Shown here one piece after another: positions 1 to 8,889 of a DNA stretch of 64,000 bases. Positions within the stretch are counted from its first letter, which is position 1; the number at the start of each line of letters is the position of its first letter. A program made the translations under genes and the position numbers. The notes under the pieces are model-generated. The model made no database searches, was not told the DNA's origin, and saw nothing but the letters and a program-made list of their open reading frames with translations. The stretch is taken from NCBI RefSeq assembly GCF_037094685.1, contig NZ_CP146614.1, forward strand, positions 1,054,001 to 1,118,000. Reading direction: 5' to 3'. The stretch comes from Massilia sp. METH4 (GTDB taxonomy: Bacteria; Pseudomonadota; Gammaproteobacteria; Burkholderiales; Burkholderiaceae_D).

Positions 1-172
1 CGGTCATCCCCGGTGATAGACCGTGATTCTGGAATTCACCTCGTTCAACTTATCCTGGTTGTCGAATCTGCCGAGCGATCCAGGTTTTTCAGCCCATCAA
101 GGGACGCATTGATTTATTGCTGGTGGATGAGATCAGGCCTTGAAACGTGGGCCAAGATCGCCGCCACGAATA

Positions 173-275
173 AGAGCGCCTAACAAAACCCCCATGGCTG
201 CGTTGCGGCGTCTCGCCGTACAGGTGTACTGTCTTCGACGCCGCGCCTTGCCCTGCGGGTTTTGTTAGGCGCTCT
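173..275. repeat. Nested palindromic dispersed repeat, copy 1
   Basis: Intergenic element of about 103 bp with perfect 17-bp terminal inverted repeats (AGAGCGCCTAACAAAAC at 173-189, its complement at 259-275). Inside is a second dyad, GCGGCGTC ... GACGCCGC, enclosing GTACA-GG-TGTAC. A copy with about one internal difference lies at 25891-25991, and an inverted, more diverged copy at 56191-56293. No open frame fits it as a gene. It could act as a mobile palindromic element or as a structured RNA or terminator. Function is unknown. Confidence 0.85.
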
Positions 276-311
276 AAATCAGCGTTTCCGAAGCTGTCAT
301 GACAGAAATCT

Positions 312-367
312 ACCGACAAAAAGAAAGCCGTGATATGCAGCCATTTCGGGTGCATATCACGGCTTTC
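312..367 (-). terminator. Rho-independent terminator of the phasin gene
   Basis: A perfect 17-bp stem (323-339 with 351-367, sequence GAAAGCCGTGATATGCA) with an 11-nt loop. Read on the minus strand it is followed by CTTTTTGTC. It lies 60 bp past the stop codon of the phasin gene. Confidence 0.85.
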
Positions 368-426
368 GGGCATTAGGACAGTCCGGCTACCAGGAGCAGC
401 CCGTAAGGCCTTGCTTGTCATGCGGC

Positions 427-1059
427 CTAGCTGGACTTTTTATTCCCTTGGGGCTGGGCAGCATTGGAATCCTGCCCGTGGGCGCTGCCATGGATGGATG
501 AACCGCCCACTTGTGCATCGACCTGCATGCTCGCGCCGTTACCGTTCGCCTTGCCCTGGGCACCCTGCGTGGACTTGGCGCGGTTATCGTTATCCCATGC
601 GGCACCGGACTGGAAAGGCTGCGCTGCCTTTTCCACTGCTTCACGCTGCTTCCTGAGATTGTTTTCCGTTTGTTCCGTCACGGTGCGCTTTACCTCGCTG
701 GCCAGGTCGTTAGCGGTACGGGACGTTTCCTGTACATGCTGCTGCGTGACACGGGAGAGATCCACCTGGGTATTTGCTGCCAGATGCGACAGATGCTGCT
801 GATAGGCGCGAATCTTGTTGGATGCCGGCTGGGCGGAGGCAGCGACGATTTCCAGGGCTTCCGTCGTATCCTTCGTTGTGAGAAGACGCTGCCCGACGGT
901 TGTCGTTTCTTCCAGCATCGACTGGCCAAGCTTGAGATTTGCGGTGCAAATATTCTGGAATGCCGTCGCCAACGAATTCGAGAACTCATTAAAGAATGCG
1001 GCTTGCGATTCAAGGTGCGAACGAAGGGATGGAGCAACTTCTTGCGAATATGGGAACAT
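427..1059 (-). CDS. Phasin family protein
   Basis: Phasins coat polyhydroxyalkanoate granules and limit their coalescence. The 210-residue product has the phasin pattern: an N-terminal helical region rich in Phe, Ala and Gln (FFNEFSNSLATAF near residues 22-34), long amphipathic helices to about residue 150, and a low-complexity Gly/Asn/Gln/Ser tail. The start at 1059 was chosen because AAAGG precedes it by 6 nt and the family begins near this point; an upstream in-frame ATG at 1167 would add 36 unrelated residues. It is monocistronic and followed by a strong terminator. The family call is by sequence style, since phasins are poorly conserved. Confidence 0.75.
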   Translation of the reverse strand: MFPYSQEVAPSLRSHLESQAAFFNEFSNSLATAFQNICTANLKLGQSMLEETTTVGQRLLTTKDTTEALEIVAASAQPASNKIRAYQQHLSHLAANTQVDLSRVTQQHVQETSRTANDLASEVKRTVTEQTENNLRKQREAVEKAAQPFQSGAAWDNDNRAKSTQGAQGKANGNGASMQVDAQVGGSSIHGSAHGQDSNAAQPQGNKKSS

Positions 1060-1429
1060 GGAAACCTTTATTTGTTTGGAGGGCAGAAGAAGATCGGCCG
1101 CTTCTGCAGAATCACGTTGAGGCGTGCGACGAGGGACACTATGCGCCTTTAATCCTGAACAAGCCACAAATAAATATATTATTCCTCACCACCTTTTATT
1201 CCGCAATTAAAAGAGCCCCGTGGAATCAGTTCGATCTGGCAACTGATTTTCAGCGCGAATGAAGTTACTCATCAGTAAATGTAATGCGGCATTTCACTTG
1301 AGCTGGAGTCGAATGGACTTGGCAGGAGTGGAAAGCGCTTCTTGCGACCTGCAGCCTTTTTCTGCCTGGAGAACGGGATGCCAGTCTTTGCAACGATGTC
1401 CGTGGGTCTGGCTGGAAAAAGCTCGAGGC

Positions 1430-1461
1430 AACAAAAAACCGCAAGCTCGGAGCTTGCGGTT
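1430..1461 (-). terminator. Rho-independent terminator of the MHS transporter gene
   Basis: Stem AACCGCAAGCT (1437-1447) pairs with 1451-1461 around the loop CGG. On the minus strand it is followed by a run of T residues (complement of 1433-1438). It lies about 60 bp past the transporter stop codon. Confidence 0.85.
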
Positions 1462-1522
1462 GTCGAGATTGGACCGGATACGGGGCGCTGCGACGCGGTC
1501 TCATGCGTCGCAGCGCCATGCG

Positions 1523-2863
1523 TCATTGGTCGCGCGCCTCCGCATCGATCCTCGAATTCGCCGCAGTATCGCGCATGAAGCAGCAGACGATCAGCGTGCA
1601 GGCAATCACGCCGGTGGTGTACCAGTAAAAGCCGCTTTCCAGGTTGATCGACTTGAACCACAGCCCAAGGTACTCGGCCGTGCCGCCAAATACCGATACC
1701 GCCACTGCATACGGCACGCCCACGCCGGTGGCGCGGATGCTCGCCGGGAAGAGCTCGGCCTTCACCAGGGCGTTGATCGAGGTGTAGCCGGAAACGATGA
1801 TCCACGCACAGGCGATCAGGCCGAACGCCTCCCATGGGCCGCTGGCGTTGCGGATGGCGGTCAGCAGGGGTACGGTGAAGATCGTGCCGAGCAGCGCGAA
1901 CGCCACGAGCAGCGGACGGCGGCCGATCCGGTCGGACAGCGCGCCGTACAGCGGCTGCAGGCACATGGCGAAGAGCAGGGAGCCGGCCGAGACGGCGGTG
2001 GTCTGCGCATCGGTGAGGCCCACGGAAAGGCGCAGGAACTTCTGCATGTAGACGGTGTACACGTAGAACGCCAGCGTGCCGCCCATGGTGAGGCCGATCA
2101 CCAGCAGCACTTCCTTCGGATGCTGGGCGAGCTGCTTGAGCCCGCCCATCGGCTTGGCTTTCTTGCGGGCTGCCTCGAACGATTGCGTTTCCGGCATGTC
2201 GTGACGCATCATCAATGCCACCAGCGCGAGCAATGCGCCGATCACGAACGGAATGCGCCAGCCCCAGTCACGCAGTTGCTGGTCGTCGAGCACGAAGTTC
2301 TGGAGGACCAGCAGCAGCACCAGCGCCAGCAGCTGGCCGCCGATCAGCGTAACGTACTGGAAACTGGCATAGAACCCCCTTCGCTTCGAGTCCGCCATTT
2401 CCGACAGATAGGTGGCGCTGGCGCCGTATTCACCGCCCAGGCTCAGGCCTTGCAGCAGGCGCGCCAGGAGCAGGATGCAGGGCGACAGGATCCCCGCCGT
2501 GGCATACGTTGGCGCGCAGGCGATCAGCAGCGAGCCGACGCACATCAGCAGCACCGACGCCATCAGGGCTACCTTGCGGCCGTGCCGGTCGCCGAGATGG
2601 CCGAACAGGATGCCGCCGAGCGGGCGCACGAAGAAGCCCAGCGCGAAGATGCCCGCCGTCGACATCATCTGTGCCGTCGGGTCCTGGGCGGGGAAGAACG
2701 AATTCGCGAAGTAGAGGGCGAAGGCAGCATAGCAGTAAAAATCGAACCATTCGACCAGGTTGCCTGCCGAACCAACGAAGATCGCGCGCAGCCGCGCGCC
2801 GGAAATGCGCTCGCCGCCTTGCGGCCGTGTGCCGGCGACCGGCTTGCCGATGACTGTGTTCAT
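1523..2863 (-). CDS. MFS transporter, metabolite:H+ symporter (KgtP/dicarboxylate type)
   Basis: This 446-residue inner-membrane protein belongs to the metabolite:H+ symporter branch of the MFS, whose members import 2-oxoglutarate, citrate, proline and similar solutes with protons. Visible marks are the opening GNLVEWFDFYCYAAFALYF, the loop 2-3 motif GHLGDRHGRKVAL (about residues 87-99), GLSLGGEYGASATYLSE in TM4-5, and a second GALSDRIGRRPLL motif near residue 311. About 12 hydrophobic segments are present. It diverges from a sensor kinase/regulator pair 152 bp away, which suggests that pair controls it. The length matches KgtP-like proteins. The substrate is inferred to be a C4/C5 carboxylate and is not proven. 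Confidence 0.85.
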   Translation of the reverse strand: MNTVIGKPVAGTRPQGGERISGARLRAIFVGSAGNLVEWFDFYCYAAFALYFANSFFPAQDPTAQMMSTAGIFALGFFVRPLGGILFGHLGDRHGRKVALMASVLLMCVGSLLIACAPTYATAGILSPCILLLARLLQGLSLGGEYGASATYLSEMADSKRRGFYASFQYVTLIGGQLLALVLLLVLQNFVLDDQQLRDWGWRIPFVIGALLALVALMMRHDMPETQSFEAARKKAKPMGGLKQLAQHPKEVLLVIGLTMGGTLAFYVYTVYMQKFLRLSVGLTDAQTTAVSAGSLLFAMCLQPLYGALSDRIGRRPLLVAFALLGTIFTVPLLTAIRNASGPWEAFGLIACAWIIVSGYTSINALVKAELFPASIRATGVGVPYAVAVSVFGGTAEYLGLWFKSINLESGFYWYTTGVIACTLIVCCFMRDTAANSRIDAEARDQ

Positions 2864-2939
2864 GGGTTGTCTCCTTTATCAAGAGCCCCATTGTCCCGAT
2901 CGGCCGGCCCTGGCACATCCGCAACTCTGGCGCTACCGC

Positions 2940-2957
2940 CTCCGTAAAACTACGGAG
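2940..2957. promoter_or_regulatory. Candidate response-regulator operator between divergent genes
   Basis: Perfect dyad CTCCGTA-AAAC-TACGGAG, 76 bp upstream of the transporter start and 58 bp upstream of the kinase start. Its size and position suit a LuxR/FixJ-type regulator acting on both promoters. Binding is inferred only. Confidence 0.5.
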
Positions 2958-3015
2958 AGCCACCCATCGGCGCCGCGCACCTGCTATCGTTGCCGATTTT
3001 GGCAGGGGAACTTGC

Positions 3016-5145
3016 ATGCCATCGTTGTTCGGATCACGGCCATGGCGCCGCGTGCTCATGCTGGCCGGTGCGCTGGTCCTGATCGTGGCCACGGGGAACT
3101 GGGCCGGGGAGCGCGAACTGCAGGCCAAGATGGCGGCGCTGCGCCAGGCGACGGCGGCCCATGTGCTGGGGCTGCGCGGCCTGGTCGAGAAGCACGATTT
3201 CCTGCCGCATGCCACGGCGCGGCATCCCGACGTGCGAGCCTTGCTGCGCGATCCCGGCGATCCGGCACTGCGCGCGCGCGTCAATGCCTACTTTGCCGAC
3301 CTGCAAAAGACTACCGGTGCCGCCGCCCTGTTCCTGATCGACCGGACAGGCTTGACACTGGCAGCCAGCAACTGGAACGCTCCATCGAGCTTCATCGGCC
3401 ACTCCTACCGGCGGCGCCCGTATTTCGAGGATGCGCTCGAGGGCCGCCGGGGGCTGTTCTTCGGCCTTGGCCTGACGACCGGGCAATCAGGCCTCTTCAT
3501 CGCGGAGCCGGTGCGCATGGGCAGCGACGTGCTGGGCGTGATGGTGGTGAAGATCAGCCTGGAACCGCTGGAAGGCACGTGGCGGCGCGGCGCCAATCCT
3601 GTCGCGCTCAGGGACAGCCGCGGCATCGTCTTCCTGAGCGGCGTACCGGAATGGCTGTTCCACAGTATCGGGCCCGTTTCCGCTGCCGACCTGAAATGGG
3701 TCGTCGAACACGGCCAGTATGGCAACCGTGACCATTTCAACGTCCTGCCCTGGAAAACCGCGCCGAGCGAAGCCGCTCCCGGCTTCACCATGCGGGCAAC
3801 CGTGAACGGCCGCAAGATGGAATGGCTGGCCCTGGATACGCCGCTGCCGGAGCTGGGGTGGACCGTGACGGTGACCGAGGACATGCGCGAAGTCCGCCAG
3901 GCGCGCCGGCTGGCACTTGCCCTGGCCACGCTGGCGGCAGCCCTGCTGCTGCTCGGTGTGCTGTATTGGAGGCTGCGGGAAAGGCGCTATGCCGAACAGC
4001 AGTCCGCCCGCATCGAGCTGGAACGGCGGGTCGAGGAGCGCACCCGGGATCTCCAGGAAGCCCATGCGTTCCGCAAGGCGATGGAGGATTCCCTGTTGAT
4101 CGGCATGCGTGCCCGCGACCCGGAGGGCACGATCATCTACGTCAACCCCGCGCTGTGCGCCATGGTGGGCTACGGCCCCGAGGAATTGCTGGGCTGCCGG
4201 CCGCCCTACCCGTACTGGCACCCGGACGACCTGGCCAAGCAAGCGCGGGAAAGCGATGAAGCCCTGCAAGGCCGCGCCGCGCCGCATGGTTTCGAGTCGC
4301 GGATCCGGCACAAGGATGGCCGCGATGTGATCACCATGGTCTACACCGCACCGCTGATCGACGCCCAGGGCGTGCACCGCGGCTGGATGAGTTCAGTCCT
4401 GGATATTACCGACCAGAAGCAGGCCGAGGCACGGCAACGCGACCAGGAATTGCGGCTGCAGCGCAGTGCGCGCTTGGCGAGTGCCGGCGAGATGGCCTCG
4501 ACACTGGCGCATGAGCTCAACCAGCCCTTGATGGCCCTTTCCAACTTCGCCATGGCGGCGCGGGCGCTCGTCGCCCGCGGAGAGCCGGAACTGCTCACCG
4601 GAGCGCTGGATGAAATCGTGGAACAATCCGCGCGGGCCAGCGAAATCGTCAAGCGCGTTCGCGCCATGATCAACCCGCAACGGGCCGATTACTGCAATTT
4701 CACCATCGACGACGTGCTGGCCCACGCCGGCACGCTGCTCAAGCCGGAGCTGGACCGGCACGGCATGACGCTGCGCCTGGCATTGGCCGATACCGGCGTG
4801 CAGGTTCGCGGCGACAGGGTCTTGCTCGAGCAGGTTCTGGTCAACCTGATCCATAATGCCATGCAAGCCATGCAGGAGCTGCCGCGCCAGCGCCGCCGCA
4901 TCGTGCTGGGCAGCGAGCGCGTTTCCCAGGGCGTGCGCATCGCGGTGACCGACCAGGGGCCGGGCATTGCAGGCGACCAGCTCGAACAGATCTTCGCGCC
5001 GTTCTTCACCACCAAGCCAGATGGCCTGGGACTGGGCCTGAACATCTGCCGCACCATCGTCGAAGCGCATGGCGGTTGCATGGCCGTCGAGAACGGCACC
5101 GATGGCGGCGCCGTTTTTTCCTTCACTCTGCCAATCGTGTCATGA
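3016..5145 (+). CDS. Sensor histidine kinase, DctB-like, with PAS domain
   Basis: A 709-residue membrane kinase. TM1 (about residues 12-29) and TM2 (about 298-319) flank a periplasmic double-Cache-like sensor resembling DctB, with a PYFEDALEGRRG stretch near 135. A coiled coil follows, then a PAS domain (about 355-465), a dimerisation domain with phosphoacceptor His499 in TLAHELNQPL, and an ATPase domain with NLIHNAMQAM, DQGPGIAG and TTKPDGLGLGL. Its stop codon overlaps the start of the response regulator (ATGA). The divergent MHS transporter suggests that it senses the transported carboxylate. AGGGGAA lies upstream of the ATG. The ligand is not predictable from sequence. Confidence 0.9.
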   Translation: MPSLFGSRPWRRVLMLAGALVLIVATGNWAGERELQAKMAALRQATAAHVLGLRGLVEKHDFLPHATARHPDVRALLRDPGDPALRARVNAYFADLQKTTGAAALFLIDRTGLTLAASNWNAPSSFIGHSYRRRPYFEDALEGRRGLFFGLGLTTGQSGLFIAEPVRMGSDVLGVMVVKISLEPLEGTWRRGANPVALRDSRGIVFLSGVPEWLFHSIGPVSAADLKWVVEHGQYGNRDHFNVLPWKTAPSEAAPGFTMRATVNGRKMEWLALDTPLPELGWTVTVTEDMREVRQARRLALALATLAAALLLLGVLYWRLRERRYAEQQSARIELERRVEERTRDLQEAHAFRKAMEDSLLIGMRARDPEGTIIYVNPALCAMVGYGPEELLGCRPPYPYWHPDDLAKQARESDEALQGRAAPHGFESRIRHKDGRDVITMVYTAPLIDAQGVHRGWMSSVLDITDQKQAEARQRDQELRLQRSARLASAGEMASTLAHELNQPLMALSNFAMAARALVARGEPELLTGALDEIVEQSARASEIVKRVRAMINPQRADYCNFTIDDVLAHAGTLLKPELDRHGMTLRLALADTGVQVRGDRVLLEQVLVNLIHNAMQAMQELPRQRRRIVLGSERVSQGVRIAVTDQGPGIAGDQLEQIFAPFFTTKPDGLGLGLNICRTIVEAHGGCMAVENGTDGGAVFSFTLPIVS

Positions 5146-5741
5146 AAGACCTGCCATTGACGCTCTATGTCGTCGACGACGACGAAGCCCTGCGCCGTTC
5201 CATGCTGCTCCTGCTGTTCGCGCAGGGGCTCGCGGTGCAGGCGTTCGCATCCGGCGAGGCATTCCTCGAAGCCGTGGATACGCGCCAGCCCGGCTGCGTG
5301 ATCCTGGACTTGCGCATGGGCGGCATGAGCGGCCTGGGCGTGTTCGACCGGCTGCTGGCCGAGCACAGCCCGCTTGTCACCCTGTTCCTGTCCGGCCATG
5401 GCGACATTCCCACTGCGCTGGAGGCGGTGCGGCGCGGCGCCTACGATTGGGTGACCAAGCCCGATACCCAGCAATTGCTGGACAAGCTTCCCGCCGCCAT
5501 CGGCGAGGCACGGGCACGCGGCCAGGCCAGCAGGCTGTGGGACGAGCTCACGCCGCGGGAACGCGAAGTGGCCCGCCTGGTCGGCCTGGGGCAGCCCAAC
5601 AAGGAGATCGCCCGCGTGCTGGTGCCACCCTGCGGCCCGCGCTCGGTCGAAACCCATCGCGCCAATATCTTTCACAAGCTGCAATGCGCCAACGACAACG
5701 AGCTTGGCCGCTGGCTTGCCGCCCACCCGTGGCTGGGGTAG
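5142..5741 (+). CDS. FixJ-family response regulator (REC + LuxR HTH)
   Basis: This 199-residue partner of the preceding kinase overlaps it by 4 bp. The receiver has the acidic triad Asp12-14, phosphoacceptor Asp56 (VILDLRMGG) and Lys106. The C-terminal LuxR-type helix-turn-helix (about 130-195) begins LTPREREVARLVGLGQ. It contains VLVPPCGPRSVETHR where family members usually read about two residues shorter (LGISPRSVETHR), so the turn of the HTH looks expanded. It probably activates the divergent transporter through the dyad at 2940-2957. Identification is firm; DNA-binding competence is less certain because of the insertion. Confidence 0.85.
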   Translation: MKDLPLTLYVVDDDEALRRSMLLLLFAQGLAVQAFASGEAFLEAVDTRQPGCVILDLRMGGMSGLGVFDRLLAEHSPLVTLFLSGHGDIPTALEAVRRGAYDWVTKPDTQQLLDKLPAAIGEARARGQASRLWDELTPREREVARLVGLGQPNKEIARVLVPPCGPRSVETHRANIFHKLQCANDNELGRWLAAHPWLG

Positions 5742-5750
5742 CGGGGTCTT

Positions 5751-6152
5751 TCATCCCTCCTGCGGTGCCGTCCACACCAGGTTCCACAGGTGCCCATCGA
5801 TATCCTCGAACCCCTGGTCATACATGAACCCGTGATCCTCGGGCGGATGCGGCGTGCGTCCGCCGGCCGCTACCGCCTTCGCGATCAGGCTGTCCACCTC
5901 TTCCCGGCTTTCGCAACTCAGGCAGATGACGAGCTCGTTGGCTTCCTTCGCCTGCACGACGGGCTTGTCGATCAGCGTCTTGAAGAAGGCTTCGGTCGTC
6001 AGCATGGCGTGGATGGCGTCCTGCACGATGACCACCATGGCCGCGTTGTCGCCCGACACTCGTGGGTCGAAGCCAAAGCCGAGCGCGGCAAAGAAAGCCC
6101 GGGATTTTTCCAGGTCCCTGACGGGCAGGTTGAGAATGATCTGCTTGTTCAT
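5751..6152 (-). CDS. VOC family (glyoxalase-like) protein
   Basis: A 133-residue vicinal-oxygen-chelate protein. It begins MNKQIILNLPVRDLEKSRAF and ends GHLWNLVWTAP, typical of the PhnB/glyoxalase-like group of small soluble metalloenzymes or resistance-type proteins. The two beta-alpha-beta-beta-beta halves can be made out. The start at 6152 fits the family; a longer in-frame start at 6272 adds residues that look like untranslated sequence. It converges with the response regulator, with 9 bp between the stops. The substrate is unknown. Confidence 0.85.
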   Translation of the reverse strand: MNKQIILNLPVRDLEKSRAFFAALGFGFDPRVSGDNAAMVVIVQDAIHAMLTTEAFFKTLIDKPVVQAKEANELVICLSCESREEVDSLIAKAVAAGGRTPHPPEDHGFMYDQGFEDIDGHLWNLVWTAPQEG

Positions 6153-6367
6153 ATGAAGTCTCCATGGCGAACGTGGTTGGAAGCGGTACTGCGAGCGGGT
6201 GCTGCGATAGGGCGACGTTCGGCGCGCCACGAAATCGACAGGCGCATGCAAATCTTCCGCCTGCTCTTCCATTCACGCCGTAAATACTGTCCATTTCCAC
6301 ATCCGTGTCGCGCAATCGGCCGCCCTGCTTTACATTGGCAAACGCCAGGTCGAACAGGAAAACCGCC

Positions 6368-7012
6368 ATGAAGCTCCACACCTACTTCCGCAGCTCCGCC
6401 GCCTACCGCGTGCGCATCGCCCTCAACCTGAAAGGCATCGCGGCCGAGCTGGTTCCCGTCCACCTGTTGAAGGATGGCGGCGAGCAGTTCGCGGCGGCCT
6501 ACGACGTGCTCAATCCTCAGCACCTGGTGCCGGTGCTGGAACACGACGGCCTGGTGCTGGCGCAATCGCTGGCGATCATGGAATACCTGGACGAAACGCA
6601 CCCGCAGCCGCCGCTGCTCCCCGCCGATCCGCGCGGCCGGGCCCGCGTGCGCGCGCTGGCACAGGTGATCGCCTGCGACATCCACCCGATCGACAACCTG
6701 CGGGTCTTGAAATACCTGAGCGAGAGACTGGGCGTTTCGCCCGAGCAGAAGAACGAGTGGTACCGGCACTGGGTGGCGCTGGGCCTGCAGGCAATGGAGC
6801 GGCAGCTCGCCGGCTCGCCCGAGACAGGCCTTTTCTGCCATGGCGATACGCCGACGATCGCCGACTGTTGCCTCGTGCCGCAGCTCTACAACGCGCGCCG
6901 CTTCGATTGCGAGCTGGCGCCGTATCCCACGCTCGCGGCGATCGCCGAGCGCTGCGAGGCGCTACCGGCGTTCGATGCCGCGCGACCGGAGCGCCAGCCC
7001 GACGCGCAGTAG
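6368..7012 (+). CDS. Maleylacetoacetate isomerase (zeta-class glutathione transferase)
   Basis: Isomerises maleylacetoacetate to fumarylacetoacetate with glutathione, a step in tyrosine/homogentisate breakdown. The 214-residue protein has the zeta-class signature SSAAYRVRIALNLK from Ser9, where the usual motif is SSCxWR, and the thioredoxin-fold QSLAIMEYLDETHP. The C-terminal all-helical domain contains a typical TIADCCLVPQLYNARRF. The start was chosen at MKLHTYFRS, which matches the family; further upstream in-frame residues do not. No other tyrosine-degradation gene lies nearby. The Cys-to-Ala change in the SSC motif is mild and found in other members. Confidence 0.9.
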   Translation: MKLHTYFRSSAAYRVRIALNLKGIAAELVPVHLLKDGGEQFAAAYDVLNPQHLVPVLEHDGLVLAQSLAIMEYLDETHPQPPLLPADPRGRARVRALAQVIACDIHPIDNLRVLKYLSERLGVSPEQKNEWYRHWVALGLQAMERQLAGSPETGLFCHGDTPTIADCCLVPQLYNARRFDCELAPYPTLAAIAERCEALPAFDAARPERQPDAQ

Positions 7013-7093
7013 GCAGCGGCCCCTGGGGCGATGGCAGAGATATATAATGCTGCCTCAAGGGTGATCGTGCCATGAGCACGACAGGATTGCGCG

Positions 7094-8365
7094 ATGGTCG
7101 GGCCGCCACGCGGTTTTTTCGCGTCCGTATCACATCACATGCCCCATACCCCGACCGTTATCCGCATCGAGCGCCGCCTCTCCGACACCTTCAAGGCTTT
7201 CGCCTCATCGAGCAAGGCCGGCGGCATCGTCCTCATCCTCTGCACGCTCGCGTCGCTGGCGATCGCCAACTCGCCGCTGGCCGCGCCCTACCTCGGCTTC
7301 TGGCACACGGTCGTGGCCGGCCTCTCGATCGAACTGTGGATCAACGATGCGCTGATGGCCGTGTTCTTCCTGCTGGTCGGCCTGGAGCTCGAACGCGAGC
7401 TGTACAACGGCGAACTGTCGGACTTCAGGAACGCCCTGCTGCCCGTCCTGGCCGCCGCCGGCGGCATCGTGGTTCCCGCGCTGATCCACTTCGGCTTGAA
7501 TCACGGCACGCCCATGCAGGCCGGCGCCGGCATTCCGATGGCCACCGACATCGCCTTTGCGCTCGGCGTGCTCGCCATGCTGGGGAAGTCGGTGCCCGCG
7601 TCGCTGAAAATCTTCCTGACGGCGCTGGCGGTGATGGACGACCTGGGCGCGATCGTGGTGATCGCCCTGTTCTATACGGCCGACGTGTCGTTCGCCTACC
7701 TGCTCGGCGCACTGGCCGTGTTCGGCGCCCTGGTGGCGATGAATCGCGTGCTGCGCGTGATGGCACTGCTGCCCTACCTGCTGGGTGGCGCGGTGATGTG
7801 GTTCCTCATGCTCAAATCGGGCGTGCATGCCACCATCGCGGGCGTGCTGCTGGCCTTCGCCATCCCGTTTTCCTCCCGGCAGGATGACGTGGCGTCGCCC
7901 TCGCACCGGCTCGAACACGCGCTGCACAAGCCTGTCACCTTCCTGATCCTGCCGCTGTTCGCGCTGGCCAATACGGGAATCGTGATCGGAGCCGGCTGGG
8001 CGGCGGGCCTGCTCACCTCCAACAGCCTCGGCATCTTGCTCGGGCTCGTCGTGGGCAAGCCGATCGGCATCTTCCTGTTCACCTTCATGGCCGTGTCGCT
8101 CGGCCTGTGCCGCCTGCCGCTCGACCTGACATGGCGCCACGTGCTGGGCGCGGGGCTGCTGGGCGGGATCGGCTTCACGATGTCGATCTTCATCGCCAAC
8201 CTCGCATTCACGGGCCAGCCGGCGGCGGTCGACAATTCGAAGCTGGCGATCCTGCTTGCGTCGCTGACGGCCGGTATCATCGGTTACACGTGGCTCAGGA
8301 CGATGGGTGCGCGCGATCCGGCCGATCACGATCCGGACACGATGGACTTCGCTGGGGCACGCTGA
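7094..8365 (+). CDS. Na+/H+ antiporter NhaA
   Basis: Exchanges cytoplasmic Na+ for periplasmic H+ and so supports pH and sodium homeostasis. The product of up to 423 residues has the NhaA landmarks: GGIVLILCTLASLAIANSPL, FFLLVGLELERE, MATDIAFALGVLA and the paired aspartates in ALAVMDDLGAIVVIALFYT. It ends in the conserved GGIGFTMSIFIANLAF region. The start at 7094 has AGGA about 8 nt upstream; a shorter start at 7139 (MPHTPTVIRIERR) is also possible. The gene stands alone. Confidence 0.92.
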   Translation: MVGPPRGFFASVSHHMPHTPTVIRIERRLSDTFKAFASSSKAGGIVLILCTLASLAIANSPLAAPYLGFWHTVVAGLSIELWINDALMAVFFLLVGLELERELYNGELSDFRNALLPVLAAAGGIVVPALIHFGLNHGTPMQAGAGIPMATDIAFALGVLAMLGKSVPASLKIFLTALAVMDDLGAIVVIALFYTADVSFAYLLGALAVFGALVAMNRVLRVMALLPYLLGGAVMWFLMLKSGVHATIAGVLLAFAIPFSSRQDDVASPSHRLEHALHKPVTFLILPLFALANTGIVIGAGWAAGLLTSNSLGILLGLVVGKPIGIFLFTFMAVSLGLCRLPLDLTWRHVLGAGLLGGIGFTMSIFIANLAFTGQPAAVDNSKLAILLASLTAGIIGYTWLRTMGARDPADHDPDTMDFAGAR

Positions 8366-8493
8366 CTTTGTACCTTCATGTATCCGGTGGCGCTCGCGAC
8401 AAGTTCGCCGCCGTTCCGGATACACGCCGACATTCCACCAATACATGGCGCTGGCCTACTGTGGTCTCACCCACTCACTGCAAAGGAAACGCC

Positions 8494-8889
8494 ATGAAAA
8501 CCATCCGCTCCCTGATCGCCGCCACCTTCGTCGCCATCGTCGCCTCCACTGGCGCCCATGCGCAGGTGGCAGGCCTGGGCCGCACCGACCTGCTGAAGGA
8601 AAATCTCGCCACGCCCGGCAAGGAACTGGTGCAGGTGCGCGTGGACTTCGCCCCTGGCGTAACGGCGCCTCGCCATGCGCACCCGGGCGAAGAAGTGGCC
8701 TTCGTGCTGGAAGGCACGCTCGAATACACGATCGACGGCCAGCCGCCCGTCACGCTGAAGGCGGGGCAGGCGCTGTTCATCCCGGCCGGCGCGGTGCACT
8801 CGGCGAAGAACGTGCATGGCGGCGAGTCGAAGGAGCTGGCCACCTACATCGTGGACAAGGCGAAGCCGCTGGTCACCCTGGCGAAGTGA
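8494..8889 (+). CDS. Exported cupin-domain protein
   Basis: A 131-residue protein with a cleavable signal peptide (MKTIRSLIAATFVAIVAS, cleavage near AHAQ) and a single cupin fold. The metal-site motifs are PRHAHPGEEVAFVLEGTLEY and the later FIPAGAVHSAKNV. Small periplasmic cupins like this are widespread and have no assigned reaction. AAAGGA stands before the ATG. Upstream (8379-8424) is a 9-bp inverted repeat, TGTATCCGG/CCGGATACA, of unknown role. Confidence 0.85.
   Translation: MKTIRSLIAATFVAIVASTGAHAQVAGLGRTDLLKENLATPGKELVQVRVDFAPGVTAPRHAHPGEEVAFVLEGTLEYTIDGQPPVTLKAGQALFIPAGAVHSAKNVHGGESKELATYIVDKAKPLVTLAK

Noticed and set aside
89..421. A 110-codon minus-strand frame across the first dispersed repeat
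   Set aside because: It is made largely of the palindromic repeat and a terminator. Similar frames arise at the other repeat copies for the same reason.
1259..2947. A 562-codon open frame on the plus strand
   Set aside because: Antisense to the MHS transporter, with low-complexity Arg/Gln/His composition and no ribosome site.
8379..8424. Terminator of nhaA from the TGTATCCGG/CCGGATACA pair
   Set aside because: The 9-bp arms are 28 nt apart with no T run; left as an unexplained inverted repeat in the cupin gene note.
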